A stretch of DNA of 64,000 nt from Dryas octopetala. Its lineage: Eukaryota > Streptophyta > Magnoliopsida > Rosales > Rosaceae. Location: NCBI GenBank assembly GCA_963921425.1, contig OY992836.1, forward strand, positions 15,517,614-15,581,613. Direction: 5' to 3'. Shown piece after piece: positions 51,263-63,377 of this stretch (the stretch's first letter is position 1; the number at the start of each line of letters is the position of its first letter). A model generated the notes under the pieces. That model searched no databases and was not told the origin of the DNA. It was given only the letters and a program-made list of their open reading frames with translations. Both the position numbers and the translations under genes were made by a program.

Positions 51263-53513
51263 TCAGGTCAGAACTTGATCCAAAATGGCAAAGAGATCAC
51301 CATGGATGTAGTCATCATCTACCAAGCAGACCAAGAAGTAGTTCTCCTGCACCTGCAGATGTCAAGTAATGAGAACAAGATTGTGTCAACATAACAAAAC
51401 TAAATGCTAGCCAAAAATGAGTAAAACGGTGTTGGCAGGGTATGTGCATGATAACTGATAAGCATGCATTTGAAGAATCAAACCATATATAATTATTATG
51501 TAAACAGGCAAGAGACTAGAATGAAGAAAGCAAACCTCTTCCAGCAGTTTCCTAGATGGGTCACCCTCAGGGAACAAGTTGGCCCATCCCATTGACCAGA
51601 TATGAAATGAGTCTATCATATCAAAATGACTAGTGTCAAGTCTCAGGAACTTCCGTTGGACTATATTCTTTTCTGGGAAGACTCCCCACTTTAACACATT
51701 CACCTCTGTTTTACCCATATTAGATATACACTCTATCCTCGACTCTGTTTTATCCATACCATTACAAGATAAACGCGCCCCTTTCCTGTTCATGGCAATG
51801 TAGGCTAGAAATGGAAAAGCGTTGCATTTGTCCAAAAAAGCATCCAACTTCTGCTTGGAACAGAAAAATTTTACAAAGCCTTTCTGATAAATATATCCTC
51901 CAGGCTCACCCCATCCTGAAAACAAATCAGATGTTAAAGTCAAGATAAATTGCAAAGTTTCTAGAATTGGTATGAGGAGGGAGACAGGAAGGGAAGTACT
52001 CTTAAGCAAGATGTTCTCTTAGTCATTAACTAAATAAAGAGCTTCCATCTCGATCTCTTGACCTTTAACATTTTCACATAGTAAACTCTTTACCAAAGAA
52101 ATAAGAAGATATTTTGGCAGAGCATAAGGTCAGTTTCTCTTTCACAGAAATAAATACAAAGGTATGATGCAAGCCACAAACATATGCTTAATTGAAGCTC
52201 AAACGGATTTCTAAAAAGACATGAAATCCCACTCCAGTACTACTAGTAAAGGTTAAACAACAATATGGGGTCTATCATCACCTTTAAGAACTCAATGTTG
52301 TGCTACAGTTATGAGATAAGTAATACAATTTGAAGTTATGAAAAGCGTAATACAATACAAACTTCATTTGATCTTTCAAAATGGAAAATGAAAACATATC
52401 AATTTTAAATTGTACACAATCAAGATCAAGTCAGTTTATGGTTCCATCAAGACCCACACGCTGTAAACATTAAGTGACTTCAGTGATTCATGTTAAACTT
52501 TTTATTAATATGAATTCATGTTAAACACTAAATGTTAAAACTCAAATAAACTCTCATAAACCCTTGCTCACACACACACACAACACACACTTATTACTTA
52601 CCAACACATGGAGAATCAGACATTTCCCCATTTACTGCTGCTTGGCTGCTAAAGGTAAGGAAACCCTTTTTGTTGATTCTCTGCAGCTGTTCTCTCATGT
52701 TCTTCGAATTGGGCTGAAAGAGAGACTTTTCTGACCAAGGACTGCTTCTCAATTCTCCAAGGCAGAATTTCACAAATTTCTGAATACAGCAATTCCAATA
52801 GTCAATTTATATTTAATTTTCTGACAATGCAGAAGACAAAATAAACAGCAAGACAGAAATTTCACCTCCTGAATATCTTCAAAACTTCTCAATGGGACAA
52901 CCCATCCTTCAGCATGTTTCACGCGACGTGCATGTATCGAATTGAACTGTTGAGAAAGTTAAGACTTAAGTCATGCATATAAAGTTTCCTCGACAGAACA
53001 TTATTAGAAGGTTTAACTATTTAACACTTATCAAATTTGGATAAATATAAACAATGATGTACCCAATTCAACACGAAATTAAAAGCAACAAGGCTAAAGT
53101 TGTGTGATAACATGTACCAGATTAGGTATTCGTGCTCGATATTTTGAAGAAGACTCGGAATCTTTATATGGAGAAGAAGATTCAGAATCTTGAGATGAAT
53201 AAATTCTGTCGCGACACACTCTCTTGACACTTTTCTGGTCCATATGAGGCTCAGAATGTTGAGATGAATTAGTAGAACTGTCTCTTCTCTTGTCCATTAT
53301 GCAATGCCTATCAATCTCTTTTTTCTTCTCTTCTTCTATTATCTTCCCTAATAACTGGGGCAACTCCTGCATAATTTCTTTGCGCAACTCCTGCCTAATT
53401 TCTTTGCGCAACTCCTGCACAATTTCTGTGCGCAATTCCTGCACAATTTCTTGGCGTAATTCCTGAAGCGACTGAAATCGGAGCTCCATTGGAGGCGTGC
53501 GATCGGTGTCCAT
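51263..53513 (-). CDS. Coiled-coil / MTHFR C-terminal chimeric protein (copy C)
   Basis: Five reverse-strand exons, 53513-53118, 52946-52866, 52779-52602, 51915-51536 and 51352-51263, form an open 374-residue frame (415 if the ATG at 53636 is used). Introns are GT-AG. Residues 1-~75 contain short repeats (QELRKEI, QELRTEI, QELRQEI) predicting a coiled coil, followed by an acidic/Ser-rich stretch. From GWVVPLRSFEDIQE on it follows [93 protein letters not shown] short duplication inserts about 14 residues (around TESRIECISN). The catalytic barrel of MTHFR is absent. I prefer the inner ATG because a TATA box at 53661-53672 puts transcription start close to 53636. Function unknown; dimerisation through the coiled coil is a guess. 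Confidence 0.7.
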
Positions 53514-53790
53514 GGAAAGGGCTCTGATACCAAACGAAGAACAGAAAACGAACCTCAAATCCTTCAATGCAAATCGAAACCCAGCAACAATCTCAAAAGA
53601 AAAACGAGGTTCAAGTAACTCCAGGGTTTGTGACATTCTATATCGATTCAGGACGTTCCTTATATATTTATAGACCCCCGGATGGCGCCAAAGCTAAGCC
53701 CACCACACAACTAAGCCCATCACCACCCAACACATACAATCATTTTTTTTTGGCCTGGTCCAACCGTCCAACACATACAAAATATATGTA
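53514..53790 (-). promoter_or_regulatory. LTR-like 5' flank of copy C with TATA box and tRNA-Met primer-site motif
   Basis: On the reverse strand TATAAATATATA (53672-53661) is followed about 130 bases later by TTTGGTATCAGAGCC (53534-53520), the usual initiator-tRNA primer-binding site of plant LTR retrotransposons. It is placed directly before the ATG of copy C. The segment therefore looks like a fossil LTR end plus the start of a retrotransposon internal region, now acting as the apparent promoter and leader. Its outer boundary is unclear, near 53780. Confidence 0.5.
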
Positions 53791-54335
53791 GAGTGATCCA
53801 GAAAAGCCGAAAGCCATGCTATGTATCCAAATGCCATTTAGAACTCTGAAGCTGCATTCCAAAATGGCCTAGGGGTTGCATGTTTCCTGCAAACACTTCA
53901 ATTATGGTTAGCAACATTTGGAACCACAGTTGTTTTTTTGGTTAGGAATTGAAACAAGGAAAACCATCTCGAGCCTCTAAAATTTCATCACCTGATCGAA
54001 TTACTAATAATTACATACACTGACATACAATTAGGGATAGAGGATTTGAACATGATACCATGTTAGGCAACTAATGTGTCCCAAAAATTTAAGCTATTAG
54101 GAAATGACCCAATAATGTATATTAAACTGACACTTACATCTATGAACATGTACCAACTACCATCTCATTTTAATAATTTGTCTCAAGACTTTCAAGATCA
54201 GCTTTTCATTCGCTAGAAGAGGATAAGAATTACATGACCCACAAATTACACGTATCAGCTCATAAACTCAAATGTTGGCATTCGAATCCAAGACTGAATT
54301 AGTTATTTTTACTTGAAATAGTTGGATTAAAAATC
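53791..54335. other. Intergenic DNA
   Basis: No supported gene. Confidence 0.4.
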
Positions 54336-54790
54336 AAAAGGAACATACCCAATGTAGTATTCTAAGGCCAGGCCAGAGACAATACGCCCAAAAAACCCCC
54401 AAATGCTAATAAGTGAGATGAAAATAGAGACATCAGAGTCGCCAAGTGCCAGCCCCATCTTCCCCACGTTGTTCATCGCACACATTGCAGTGCTGCGCAC
54501 CACAAAGAAACGACACAAACAGTACCCAAAACTCAAACGTTTTCACCATTTCAACAACATTATGATCTTCCCCAATCAATGGTCTTCTCTTCATTTCACC
54601 ATCTTCCACCTCACTGCCTGTGTTTGACTTCTCTGATTTCTTCAATGTGGATCAGCAATCAGAGGTTCCTTAATTTTTTGTTCCACATCATGAGCATTAA
54701 TGGGTCTTCTTGATGAGTAAAGAACAGTGTACAAGGGCACACCCAAGGGAATGGCTAGCAGGACAACTCCTTCTTCTCCTCTTTCTTCTT
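54336..54790 (-). pseudogene. NFD4/nodulin-like MFS transporter fragment
   Basis: The reverse strand encodes VVLLAIPLGVPLYTV, KEPLIADPH, then after a frame change NTGSEVEDGEMKRRPLIGED, FEFWVLFVSFLCG, and after another MNNVGKMGLALG, DVSIFISLISIWGFFGRIVSG. These follow the central loop and following helices of plant NUCLEAR FUSION DEFECTIVE 4-like proteins. The 5' side is cut off exactly where a MULE-like element begins (54791), and the 3' side ends early. Dead fragment. Confidence 0.75.
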
Positions 54791-55368
54791 CTATGAAGCA
54801 CCGATACGGATACGGATACGGCGATACGATACGACACGACACGGCGATACGGCAAATTTATAAAAACTAGGATACGATACGTCATGGATACGGCAAATAA
54901 AAATATATATTAATATATAATAATAAAAATATGAATAATTTAAAACATACTTTAAATAATATAAAAATTCAAGCCATGGACTGTTCGCAACTTGAATGGG
55001 CCGGTTCAAGCCTCTTTAATATTGGGCTGTACCAGTTCTAGTTGGCAAGATCAGACCACTATTGGGCCTTGGGTTATCGTGTCCAATGGAAATTCTTGTT
55101 TAGCTCTGTGTTGGTTTTCTGAAGTGACAGTAGCTTGTACGTTTCTTTTTTTTTTTTTTGGCCACTTAGCTTGTACGTTTCTACATCTTGGAAAGGATCA
55201 AGTCGCATCAGGGCCGTCCACGCAGCAAGTCGAGAAGGTTGGTTCTAAGATCAATTTCTGCATCCAAAGCTCCGACTGATCATAGCCTTTGAGTTTGTGT
55301 GGGAGCAAAAGCGCAAAAGTGCAGCCATGGCAGGAGGAGGAATAAGAGGAAGAAGAAGACCCATCAAC

Positions 55369-55560
55369 GCCAGTAGATGAAGTGGCTGAAGTCGCTGAAG
55401 GAGATGAAGCATGGGTTTACACTGTTAATTTACCAGTAGATGAAGTGGCTGAAGGAGATGAAGGAGATGAAGCACGCGTCGGTGAAGCATGGGTTTACAC
55501 TGTTAATTTACCAGTAGATGAAGTGGCTGAAGCCGCTGAAGGAGATGAAGTGGGTTTCTG
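55369..55560 (+). repeat. 78-bp in-phase tandem repeat
   Basis: ATGGGTTTACACTGTTAATT begins at 55411 and again at 55489, followed each time by TACCAGTAGATGAAGTGGCT. Related GAAGGAGATGAAG units surround it. Because 78 is a multiple of three, an open frame runs through it, but no homology supports a gene. Confidence 0.8.
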
Positions 55561-55859
55561 GCTTCTGCGCTTACCAATAGCTGAATCGGGTGCGGCGCAG
55601 GTCGGCGGTGAATCGGGTGCGGCGCAGGTCGTGGGTTTCTATTGGCGCAGGTCGCAGGTCACAGGTCGGATACCCGTGTCGAGAGCAGAGGATACACGTA
55701 TCCAACGAGTCAAATACGTATCCGTTGACTTGGATACGTATCCAAGGCGTATCGGTCCGTATCTGATGCGTATCCGTATCCGATACGTATCCGACACGGG
55801 ATACGGGACCAAAATGGCGTATCCATGCTTCAGAGTTCTTCTTAAACAGAAAATTAATT

Positions 55860-56424
55860 AAGGTTTGGAGCAGTGGTAGTTCGAAGTTTTTCACTAAACC
55901 TCAAATTGCCAAAGTCGTCTAAATTGATTTCTTCTTCACACTCAAGGTGGCAATGACCCAATTTTCCACAATTATAACAGAAATTAGAAATTAGACAGCC
56001 GCTCATATTTGATTTTAATCTTAGAATCCCCATGAATACCATCTGGAATCCATAGCTCACTAATTAAGGGCTTAGTAACATCTACTAAAAGTCTAAAATC
56101 CTAAGCCTCAACAAACCTCTAGGAAAAGTCCTAGGGTCCTCAACTTCCAAAACTGATCTGATCCTTTCACCAAACTTGAGAGCCACAGTCTTTGTCATTA
56201 ATCCTCTTGGAAAATTGGTAATTTCAATCCAATATGGTACTTCTGAAAAACACAAATCCCCAATTGCCAAGTGATCTGGCCATTCTAACAATGCTGACAC
56301 AATATCCTTTCACTGACCAAGGTCCTCCATTCAAAATCTTACAAGCTACAGTATCATTAGAACAAGTGATAGAGAATAGCCTATCCTTAACCCCTACTAT
56401 TTTATATCTCCAAACTCCTTCCAA
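55860..56424 (-). pseudogene. DUF4283 / zinc-knuckle protein fragment
   Basis: Three reverse-strand pieces in different frames: MEGVWRYKIVGVKD...LNGGPWSVKGY (DUF4283 nucleic-acid-binding fold), YWIEITNFPRGLMTKTVA...FGERIRSVLEVED, and FCYNCGKLGHCHLEC (CCHC knuckle). Order and motifs match DUF4283-CCHC proteins, common as LINE ORF1-like or free-standing plant genes. Two or more frame changes make it dead. It lies inside the MULE-like element, as cargo or an earlier resident. Confidence 0.75.
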
Positions 56425-57131
56425 AAAGAATACTAATTACATCATTGGAGGCTGCTTTATTTACAGGGGAAAACATTAGGAATATTGAAATGGATTGAAA
56501 CTTATGTTTTTTAATTTTTCAGAGTTTGGATGTTTTATTATCATATATTAATATATATTTTTAATTGCCATATTCATGACGTATCGTATCCTAGTTTTTA
56601 GAGATTTAATGTATTGTCATGTCGTGTCGTGTCGTATCGTATTGCCGTATCCGTGCTTCATAGATGGTGATGCTGGTAATGCAAATTTTTCATTCTAATT
56701 AAAAAAGTGAGGAGCAAGACGACCCCAATGTATGTATAGGAAATTCTAGGGAAGTAATTTAGTATTAGCCTGTAAATTTCTAGCAAATGGTTTGGCACCC
56801 AATTCACACCTACTCAAAACGGTCAAAAAACACAGCTAATTTGTCTTATAAGCAATTTATCTGTCTTGGACCATAAATGTTTGAAAGCAACGTTCCCAGC
56901 CCATGCAATGCTTACTAATTAGGCTATCAAAAATGTTAAATCAAGGCCAAGCATCAAACACAATCATGTACAAAAAACTGAAAAGTGAAAACACATACAA
57001 GCATACGTAAATAAATAAATATAAATAAATACATTTGTAGCATTTAAACATTTCCATCCGCTTTTAAGGAAAGCACTAGTTTAAAGGCTTGTGTGGCTTT
57101 AAGAAACGAAAGAGCCAACAAAACCACTCAT

Positions 57132-60100
57132 TCAGAAATCCGCAAAAACAGCTAAAAGATCATTACAGATGTAGTCATGATCTACCAAACTGACAAAGAA
57201 GTAGCTGTTCTGCACCTACACAAGTCATGAGAATAAGAGGGTGTCAACATAACAAAACTAAATGGTAGCCAAAAAATGAGTAAGAAGGCGTCCGCAGGGC
57301 TGTGTGATAAGCATGCATTTGAAGAATCAAACCACAATTATGTAAACAGGTAAGAAGAATCTAGAATGAAGAAAGCAAACCTCTTGAAGCAATTTCCTAA
57401 ATGAGTCGCCCTCAGGGTATAAGCAGGCCCATCCACTTGACCAGATTTTAAATGCCTCATCCTTCCAAACAATAAAACTGTCACGATCGATGATAGTGTG
57501 TTCGAGCATCCCCTTAGATGGAGAGACTCCCCATGCTACCACATTCGCAACTTCTCCACGTTTATTAGATATCCAACTCCCTTTTCTCTTCATGGCAATG
57601 TAGGTTAGAGATGGAAGAGTCTTGCATTTTTCAACAAGAGCATCCAACTTCTTCTTGGAACAGAAAAACTCTACATGGGCTTTCTGATAAACATATTCTC
57701 CAGGCCCAGCACCACACCCTGAAAACAAATCAGATATTGTTACAGTCTAGATAAATATGCAAAGATTTTAGATTTGGTATGAGGAGGGAGACATGAAGCA
57801 AGATGTTCTCTTATTCAATGAGTAAATAAAGAGCTTCTATCTCAACCTCGACCTTTAACATTTTCACATACAAAACTTTTACCAAAAAATAAAAGGATAA
57901 TTTCGCAGAGCATAAGGCCAATTTCACAGAAATAAATACAAAGGTATGATGGAAGCCGCAAACAGATGCTTAATTGAAGCTCAAACAGATTTCTAAAAAT
58001 ACTTGAAATTAATCCCACTCTGGTATTACTATCATCACCTTTCTGAACTGAAAAATGTTACAATTTTAACTTCATTTGATCTTCCGCAAATTAATGGAAA
58101 ATTTTTCCATCAGTTTTAAATTGTACATCATCAAGTTCAAGTCAGTTTATGGTTACTTCCATTGACACCTACACTCTTGTCATCATCAAGTGACTTCAGT
58201 GACTCATGTTAAACTATTTCTTGATAAGAATTCATGTTAAACTCTCAATGATAAAAATCAAATAAACTCTAATGAAGCCTTGCTCACACGCGCGGCGCGC
58301 ACACACACACTTATTACTTACCATTTAATGTTGGTTGGTTGTTGATGGTAAGGAAACCCTTCAAGTTAATTCTCCCCAGCAGTTTCTTTGTCTCTGGTTG
58401 AAGCACACCAAGTTCTGACCAAGGACTGCTTCTCAAATTTCCAAGGCAGAAGTTCTTAAATATCTGATATATAGCAATTCCAATACGTCAATTTATATCT
58501 AATTTGCTGACAATCAGAAGACAAAATAAACTGTTTGACGGAAATTTCACCTCATGAATATCTTCAACACTTCTCAATGGGACAACCCATTCTTCAACAA
58601 GTTTCATGTCACCACGACCACAACCACCAAAGTTACCATTCCTTATGCCACCACGACCACCAAAGTTATCAATATGCCTCATGCCAGCAAAACCACCACA
58701 ATCCCAATTGTTACTACAATAATACTTCCTCAGCCCACCCTCATCTTTAACAAAACTAGGCCCGCCAGACAAAGCAATTTTTTGCAGCTCTGGGGGCACC
58801 TGCTGGTTAGCTAGCTTCAGAACATTTATCAAATCAGCTCCATATTTCAAATCCTTCTCAGAGAAAAAGGAGTATGACACCCCAGTTGCCCCAGCCCTCC
58901 AAGTTCTTACAATTCGGTGAACATAGTCCTCAACCCCAGTAGGAAAATCATAGTTAATCACCACCCTGTAACATGGGAAACTCAAAAGGATAAGAACAAT
59001 GTCTTTTAAACAATGCTAAGGTCCCAGAGGAACTAAATTCTAAGGTCGCACATGTAAAATTGGGGGGAAAAAAAGTGCAAAGACATGAGCTAACCTTATA
59101 TCTTTGATGTCAAGCATGAATGCAACATCATCACTAGTAAATAGAATTGGGGACTCTCCACTCTGGAACAGATTTAGAACCAAATATGTCTCATCTGGAG
59201 CCATGCCCCCATGAATTACAGCCGCCCCAAAATATCCTGCAGCTAACCTTACACACGAGCTCGTTGTGGAACAAAAAATGAGGACCTTAGCACCTTTGTG
59301 CTGGGATGTTATGATCTGCTTTAAGCGAGTATTCTTATCCTTTTGCAAGACAACTTCAAAATGCTACATATATATAAACAAATTATCTTATTGTTAAGTG
59401 TAGCAATAAAAAAGGGCATTCATAATTTACAGACAAATGAGAAGAACTGATAGTGTAATTTCTATCATATGCATACTTTTAAAAACCCTACGCATTTTAA
59501 ACATAAAGGATGTATAGTAATGCAACTGATCAACTCCAATTATATAAAACAATAAACAGTATGACAATTTTAGTTACATTGATGTTTTACAGCCATTGCA
59601 GTACATTAATAGACCAAATTCACTCATCATAGTCATTCTCATTAACTTCATCTCAACTGTTTAAAGTTTCACTACAGGACTCTCAGAGACAAGAATAATT
59701 TTTCTACACTGAATCATTAATTCCTAGCATACCCTCCATGACCTATGCATGTAGTAGAATACAATTGACAAGGCAGCACCATTCAAGAAACTGACCTGTG
59801 AGTCTGTGACCCAAAACAGGCTATAGCTAGTTTTCAGGCTACTCAGGATTTGTTCCAAATTTCAACAATATTAGACAAATTACCCACATGCAGGACTGTA
59901 ACGCAAGCTTTACTTATTTTTTTTGCTCATTATCGTGAAATATGTACAAAAATATAAAGATAACTTTCAAAGTTTCGAATCATAAAACATAACTCACTTG
60001 AGGTTATGGAATTGTAACTTAGAAACTCTTCTAAGTTACATATACCACCATTTTCCTTTTGCACTTTTGAAGACACTAGATATTGATTAAAAAATCACCT

Positions 60101-61803
60101 GTGTTTTGAACTTGTTTGAAGCACGTGCATCAACACAGCCGTTATTCACCAGGACAGGATTAACAAGAAGATCACTTGTTATTTTTCTTACTTCCAAGGT
60201 CAATATATGTTGCTGTGTATATAAGAGTTTGCCTACTTGGGGGTATTTCATTCATGATTTTACGGATTTGAGGTTCAAAACCCTTGTCAAGCATTTGATC
60301 TGCCTCATCAAGTACAAGGAGTGAAACTTGCCCCAAATAAATTTTCTTCATTTCCAATATTTCGTTGAGTGGACCAGGAGTTGCCACAACTATATCTGCC
60401 CCATGGTCCAATTCTTTTAGCTGAAGATCCTTTGAACCTCCACCGGACAAGCACTGATCATCGAATTCAATCACAGTGAATACAATTTTTAGAGTGAAAA
60501 CGAATTTAAAAAAAAAAAATGACAGCAATGAGAACCCTTTGTATAAAGAAAGTCAGCAATGGCACCCACCGTGCAGGATACCCTAAAAGCTTTCCCAAAT
60601 TTCAAAACCTCAGCTTGTATTTGTGTTGCATGTGTGCATGTTGGAGCGAAAACCAAAACTTTCGTGTCCTTTTTGAGAATTATTTTGGCAATTTGTAAGA
60701 AGAATGAAGGCAGGTATCAAATAGTCCAACGGATTCACCGGATCAGTTTTAGCAACCACCACAATATCCCTTCCTTGGAGAGCATTTGGCCATGTGTGTG
60801 CCTGAATTTCTGTGGGAGATGAGATGCCAGCACTATATATCTGAAACAAGAACATACGTTTTTAAATGATCAACAAAATGTTTGGGATGTTCCATGAAGA
60901 AGACTGACTACAACCAGATATCATAATTATTTTTTTTGTGGGGGCTTGTGACTCTAGTAGTTGAAAACATTTACCCTTGCACCCGAGACCAGAGTTTGAA
61001 TCTCCCATCCCCTTTGGCCTTCCCTCTTAACCAATATAAAATATAAAATAAAAAAAACAAGCCCATGGGTTTATGGTTTCTAACAGAAGCAACTTGAGGG
61101 CATAGAGACATAAGAGGTCGAGCCATTAAGCAAGAAATCTCAGTCACATCAGGTGTGATTTGGATGAAGGGCCAAACCACCCTTCTAAGAAAGGCTCCAA
61201 CAGTTCATCTTACAGCCTCCAAAAATCAGAATAGTTGCTGCACGTACGTGTAAGTGTGCCTATAGCCGTGCAGCGTGCGAGAGGTGAGGACTTAGGAGTT
61301 CAAAAGTAGTAAAACCAAATAACGATAATACTATGGAATGGCATGGATCTCATAATTGGTATTTTATCTTAGGAAAAAGAACAAATCTTGGCAAATATTG
61401 TAACTTGTTGCAATATCACTCGAGGGAGACCAGTGTCTTCAAATCTCGTGATCGGTTCAGGATAGTCCTCAGTGTCTTCAAAAGAATCGTCGTCATCCTA
61501 TGCAATTAAAATGAAAAAATTTAAGTCATAAAGTATTCACATCACAACATCACAACATACTATTATGTCTTCAAGAATTATAAGCGAGAGAGCACCAGCA
61601 ACGGAGGTGCTAAGAGATACCTCCTCACTTCTTGGAGGGTTGGGTAGCAACAACGGAGGAGAGGAGGCCGGCCTTTTATGCTGGACAATGTTGGTTTCAG
61701 TATTCCAGTAGTATAAGCTCCCAGTGATACCACAAATCATACCCTTCCAAGGTTTTGGAAGTGTGGGATCATCTGGCACTAACCACTTTGGAGCAAAAGA
61801 CAT
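57132..61803 (-). pseudogene. Helicase/MTHFR chimera, copy B (inverted paralogue of copy A)
   Basis: Same nine-exon plan as copy A on the reverse strand: 61803-61621, 61497-61405, 60840-60570, 60453-60099, 59363-59095, 58965-58551, 58463-58322, 57718-57381, 57215-57132. Splice sites are intact, but the third exon has one extra A in a poly-A run and the fourth gains four bases near its TAT motif, so the long frame is broken twice. The MTHFR part stays open. Lost motifs are shared with A: VAKTDPVNP (motif I), PTCTHA (Ia), TSDDVAFMLDI (V) and HRIVRTWRAG (VI). DEAD is kept. The exon-2 acidic stretch DDDDSFEDTEDYPEP differs from copy A, and the Gly-rich tail before MTHFR is longer. The 5' non-coding exon was not found. 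Confidence 0.88.
60938..61058 (+). mobile_element. tRNA-derived SINE in copy B intron
   Basis: GGGGGCTTGTGACTCTAGTAG (A-box side), CAGAGTTTGAATCTC (B box), and a 3' tail ...CTTAACCAATATAAAATATAAAATAAAAAA. It is the counterpart of the SINE in copy A at the same intron position. Confidence 0.75.
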
Positions 61804-61858
61804 GCCTGATACGTATCTACAATCATGCCAAAACCTTAATTTGCATCAAAACATACAA

Positions 61859-62374
61859 TCTCTTTCACATATTGCACAAATTAATGGGGAAAAAAAAAAA
61901 AAAAAAAAGCTAATGCAACCAATCACACGTACAGATGGAGGTTGGTAACCCGGAACCAAAACCGAACCAGTAAGGTTCCAAACCGACAGGTTTTGGTTAT
62001 CTGAGCCTTTCGGTTCGGTCGAGACACAAAGTTGGAGCAATATAAAACGAAACCTTAATAAAACTCTAAATCCTAATCCCCAAATCCCTAAACAAAAACC
62101 TCTAATTAAGTTTTTACTGAAATATATATATATATATATATATATTTTAGTGTCTAATGTGTGAATGTCTATGTAAATTAAAGAAAAAAAGTTAGAATCC
62201 CTAGCACTGTTAAATTTTATCAACTTAAATTGGCACTGGTTGAAAATCAATCAGAACGATAGGTGTCGAAAAACGATGGTAGTGAGACAGAGAGATGGAG
62301 GGGACGTTAAGATGACTCGGTGAGAGAGAGAGAGGGATGAGACGAGAGAGAGAGAGAGAGAGAGAGGGGGGGAT

Positions 62375-62458
<84 letters not shown>

Positions 62459-62723
62459 CTGAATTTGCTTTGTAAATAGTGGCTAGCCAGACTAATGAAT
62501 TAAAAGAAGGATGAAATTATTAATTTGGGGAAAACTTAAGGTGGTTTAATCGGGCTCTTTGCTTTTGCTCTGATTTTGATTTTTGTCATAATAGACCAGC
62601 CTGGCATTAATGGTATCACAAGGATTTGATTGAATTAAAGGAAAACATTGACTGCTTAACACTAAGTTTATTATAAATAAGGGATCCCGCAGGGCTGTGT
62701 GCATGATAAGCCCTTCTAATTGG
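61859..62723. other. Intergenic DNA with (AT)n and long (GA)n runs
   Basis: (AT)n near 62130-62143 and GA-rich blocks from about 62320 to 62458. ACCGAACC/GGTTCGGT motifs at 61950-62020 resemble the interior of the 36942 MITE, but no ends were found. No gene. Confidence 0.5.
62324..62458. repeat. (GA)n microsatellite cluster
   Basis: Three GA blocks; the longest is about 75 bases (62382-62456). Interruptions GGGGGGATGAGAC recur between blocks. Confidence 0.95.
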
Positions 62724-63313
62724 TAGCCAAAAAATGAGTAAAAAGGTGCCCGCAGGGCTGTGTGATAAGCATGCATTTGAAGAATCAAACCACAATTATG
62801 TAAACAGGTAAGAAGAATCTAGAATGAAGAAAGCAAACCTCTTCCACATCCCCTTAGATAGAGAGACTCCCCAATTCCCATGTTACCACATTCACAACTT
62901 TTCCACATTTATTAGATATCCAACTCCCTTTTCTCTTCATGGCAATGTAGGTTGACCTTTAACATTTTCACATACAAAACTTTTACCAAAAATAAGAGGA
63001 TAATTTTGCAGAGCATAAGGCCAGTTTCACATAAATAAGTACAAAGGTATGATGGAAGCCACAAACAGATGCTTAATTGAAGCTCAAACAGATTTCTAAA
63101 AATACATGAAATCCCACTATGGTATTACTATCATCACCTTTCTGAACTTTAAAATGTTACAATTTTAACTTCATTTGATCTTCCGCAAATGGAAAATTTT
63201 CACATATCAGTTTTAAATTGTACATCATCAAGGTCAAGTCAGTTTATGGTTACTTCCATATTGACACCTACACTCTTGTCATCATTAAGTGACTTCAGTG
63301 ATTCAGGTTAAAC
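62724..63313 (-). pseudogene. MTHFR C-terminal fragment, copy E (copy B type)
   Basis: Matches copy B (57260-58200) on the same strand: the last intron, part of the penultimate coding exon (GAGTCTCTCTATCTAAGGGG region and the KRKGSWISNK stretch), then a jump into the preceding intron (AATGTTTTAAAGTTCAGAAAGG region). At least two deletions remove most of the exon. Truncated segmental duplicate. Confidence 0.85.
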
Positions 63314-63377
63314 TAATTAATTAACTAGTCCTGTTCGCAATTACTAATGCGATTGTTGGTGTTTGAGTACTTTTCAG

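Larger units (their letters stand above)
54791..56663. mobile_element. MULE-like compound element with GATACG-rich inverted ends
   Basis: Left CTATGAAGCACCGATACGG and reversed right CTATGAAGCACGGATACGG pair over about 135 bases, sharing ACTAGGATACGATACGTCATG and AAAAATATATATTAATATAT. A third related terminus (CGTATCCATGCTTC, ending near 55832) lies inside, so this is probably two relatives, one nested or recombined. No target duplication could be fixed. Cargo includes a Val/Glu-rich repeat and a DUF4283-type fragment. Confidence 0.7.

Noticed and set aside
55382-55861. 159-codon Val/Ala/Glu repeat protein
   Set aside because: In-phase 78-bp repeat inside a MULE-like element running into its terminal GATACG repeats; no homology.
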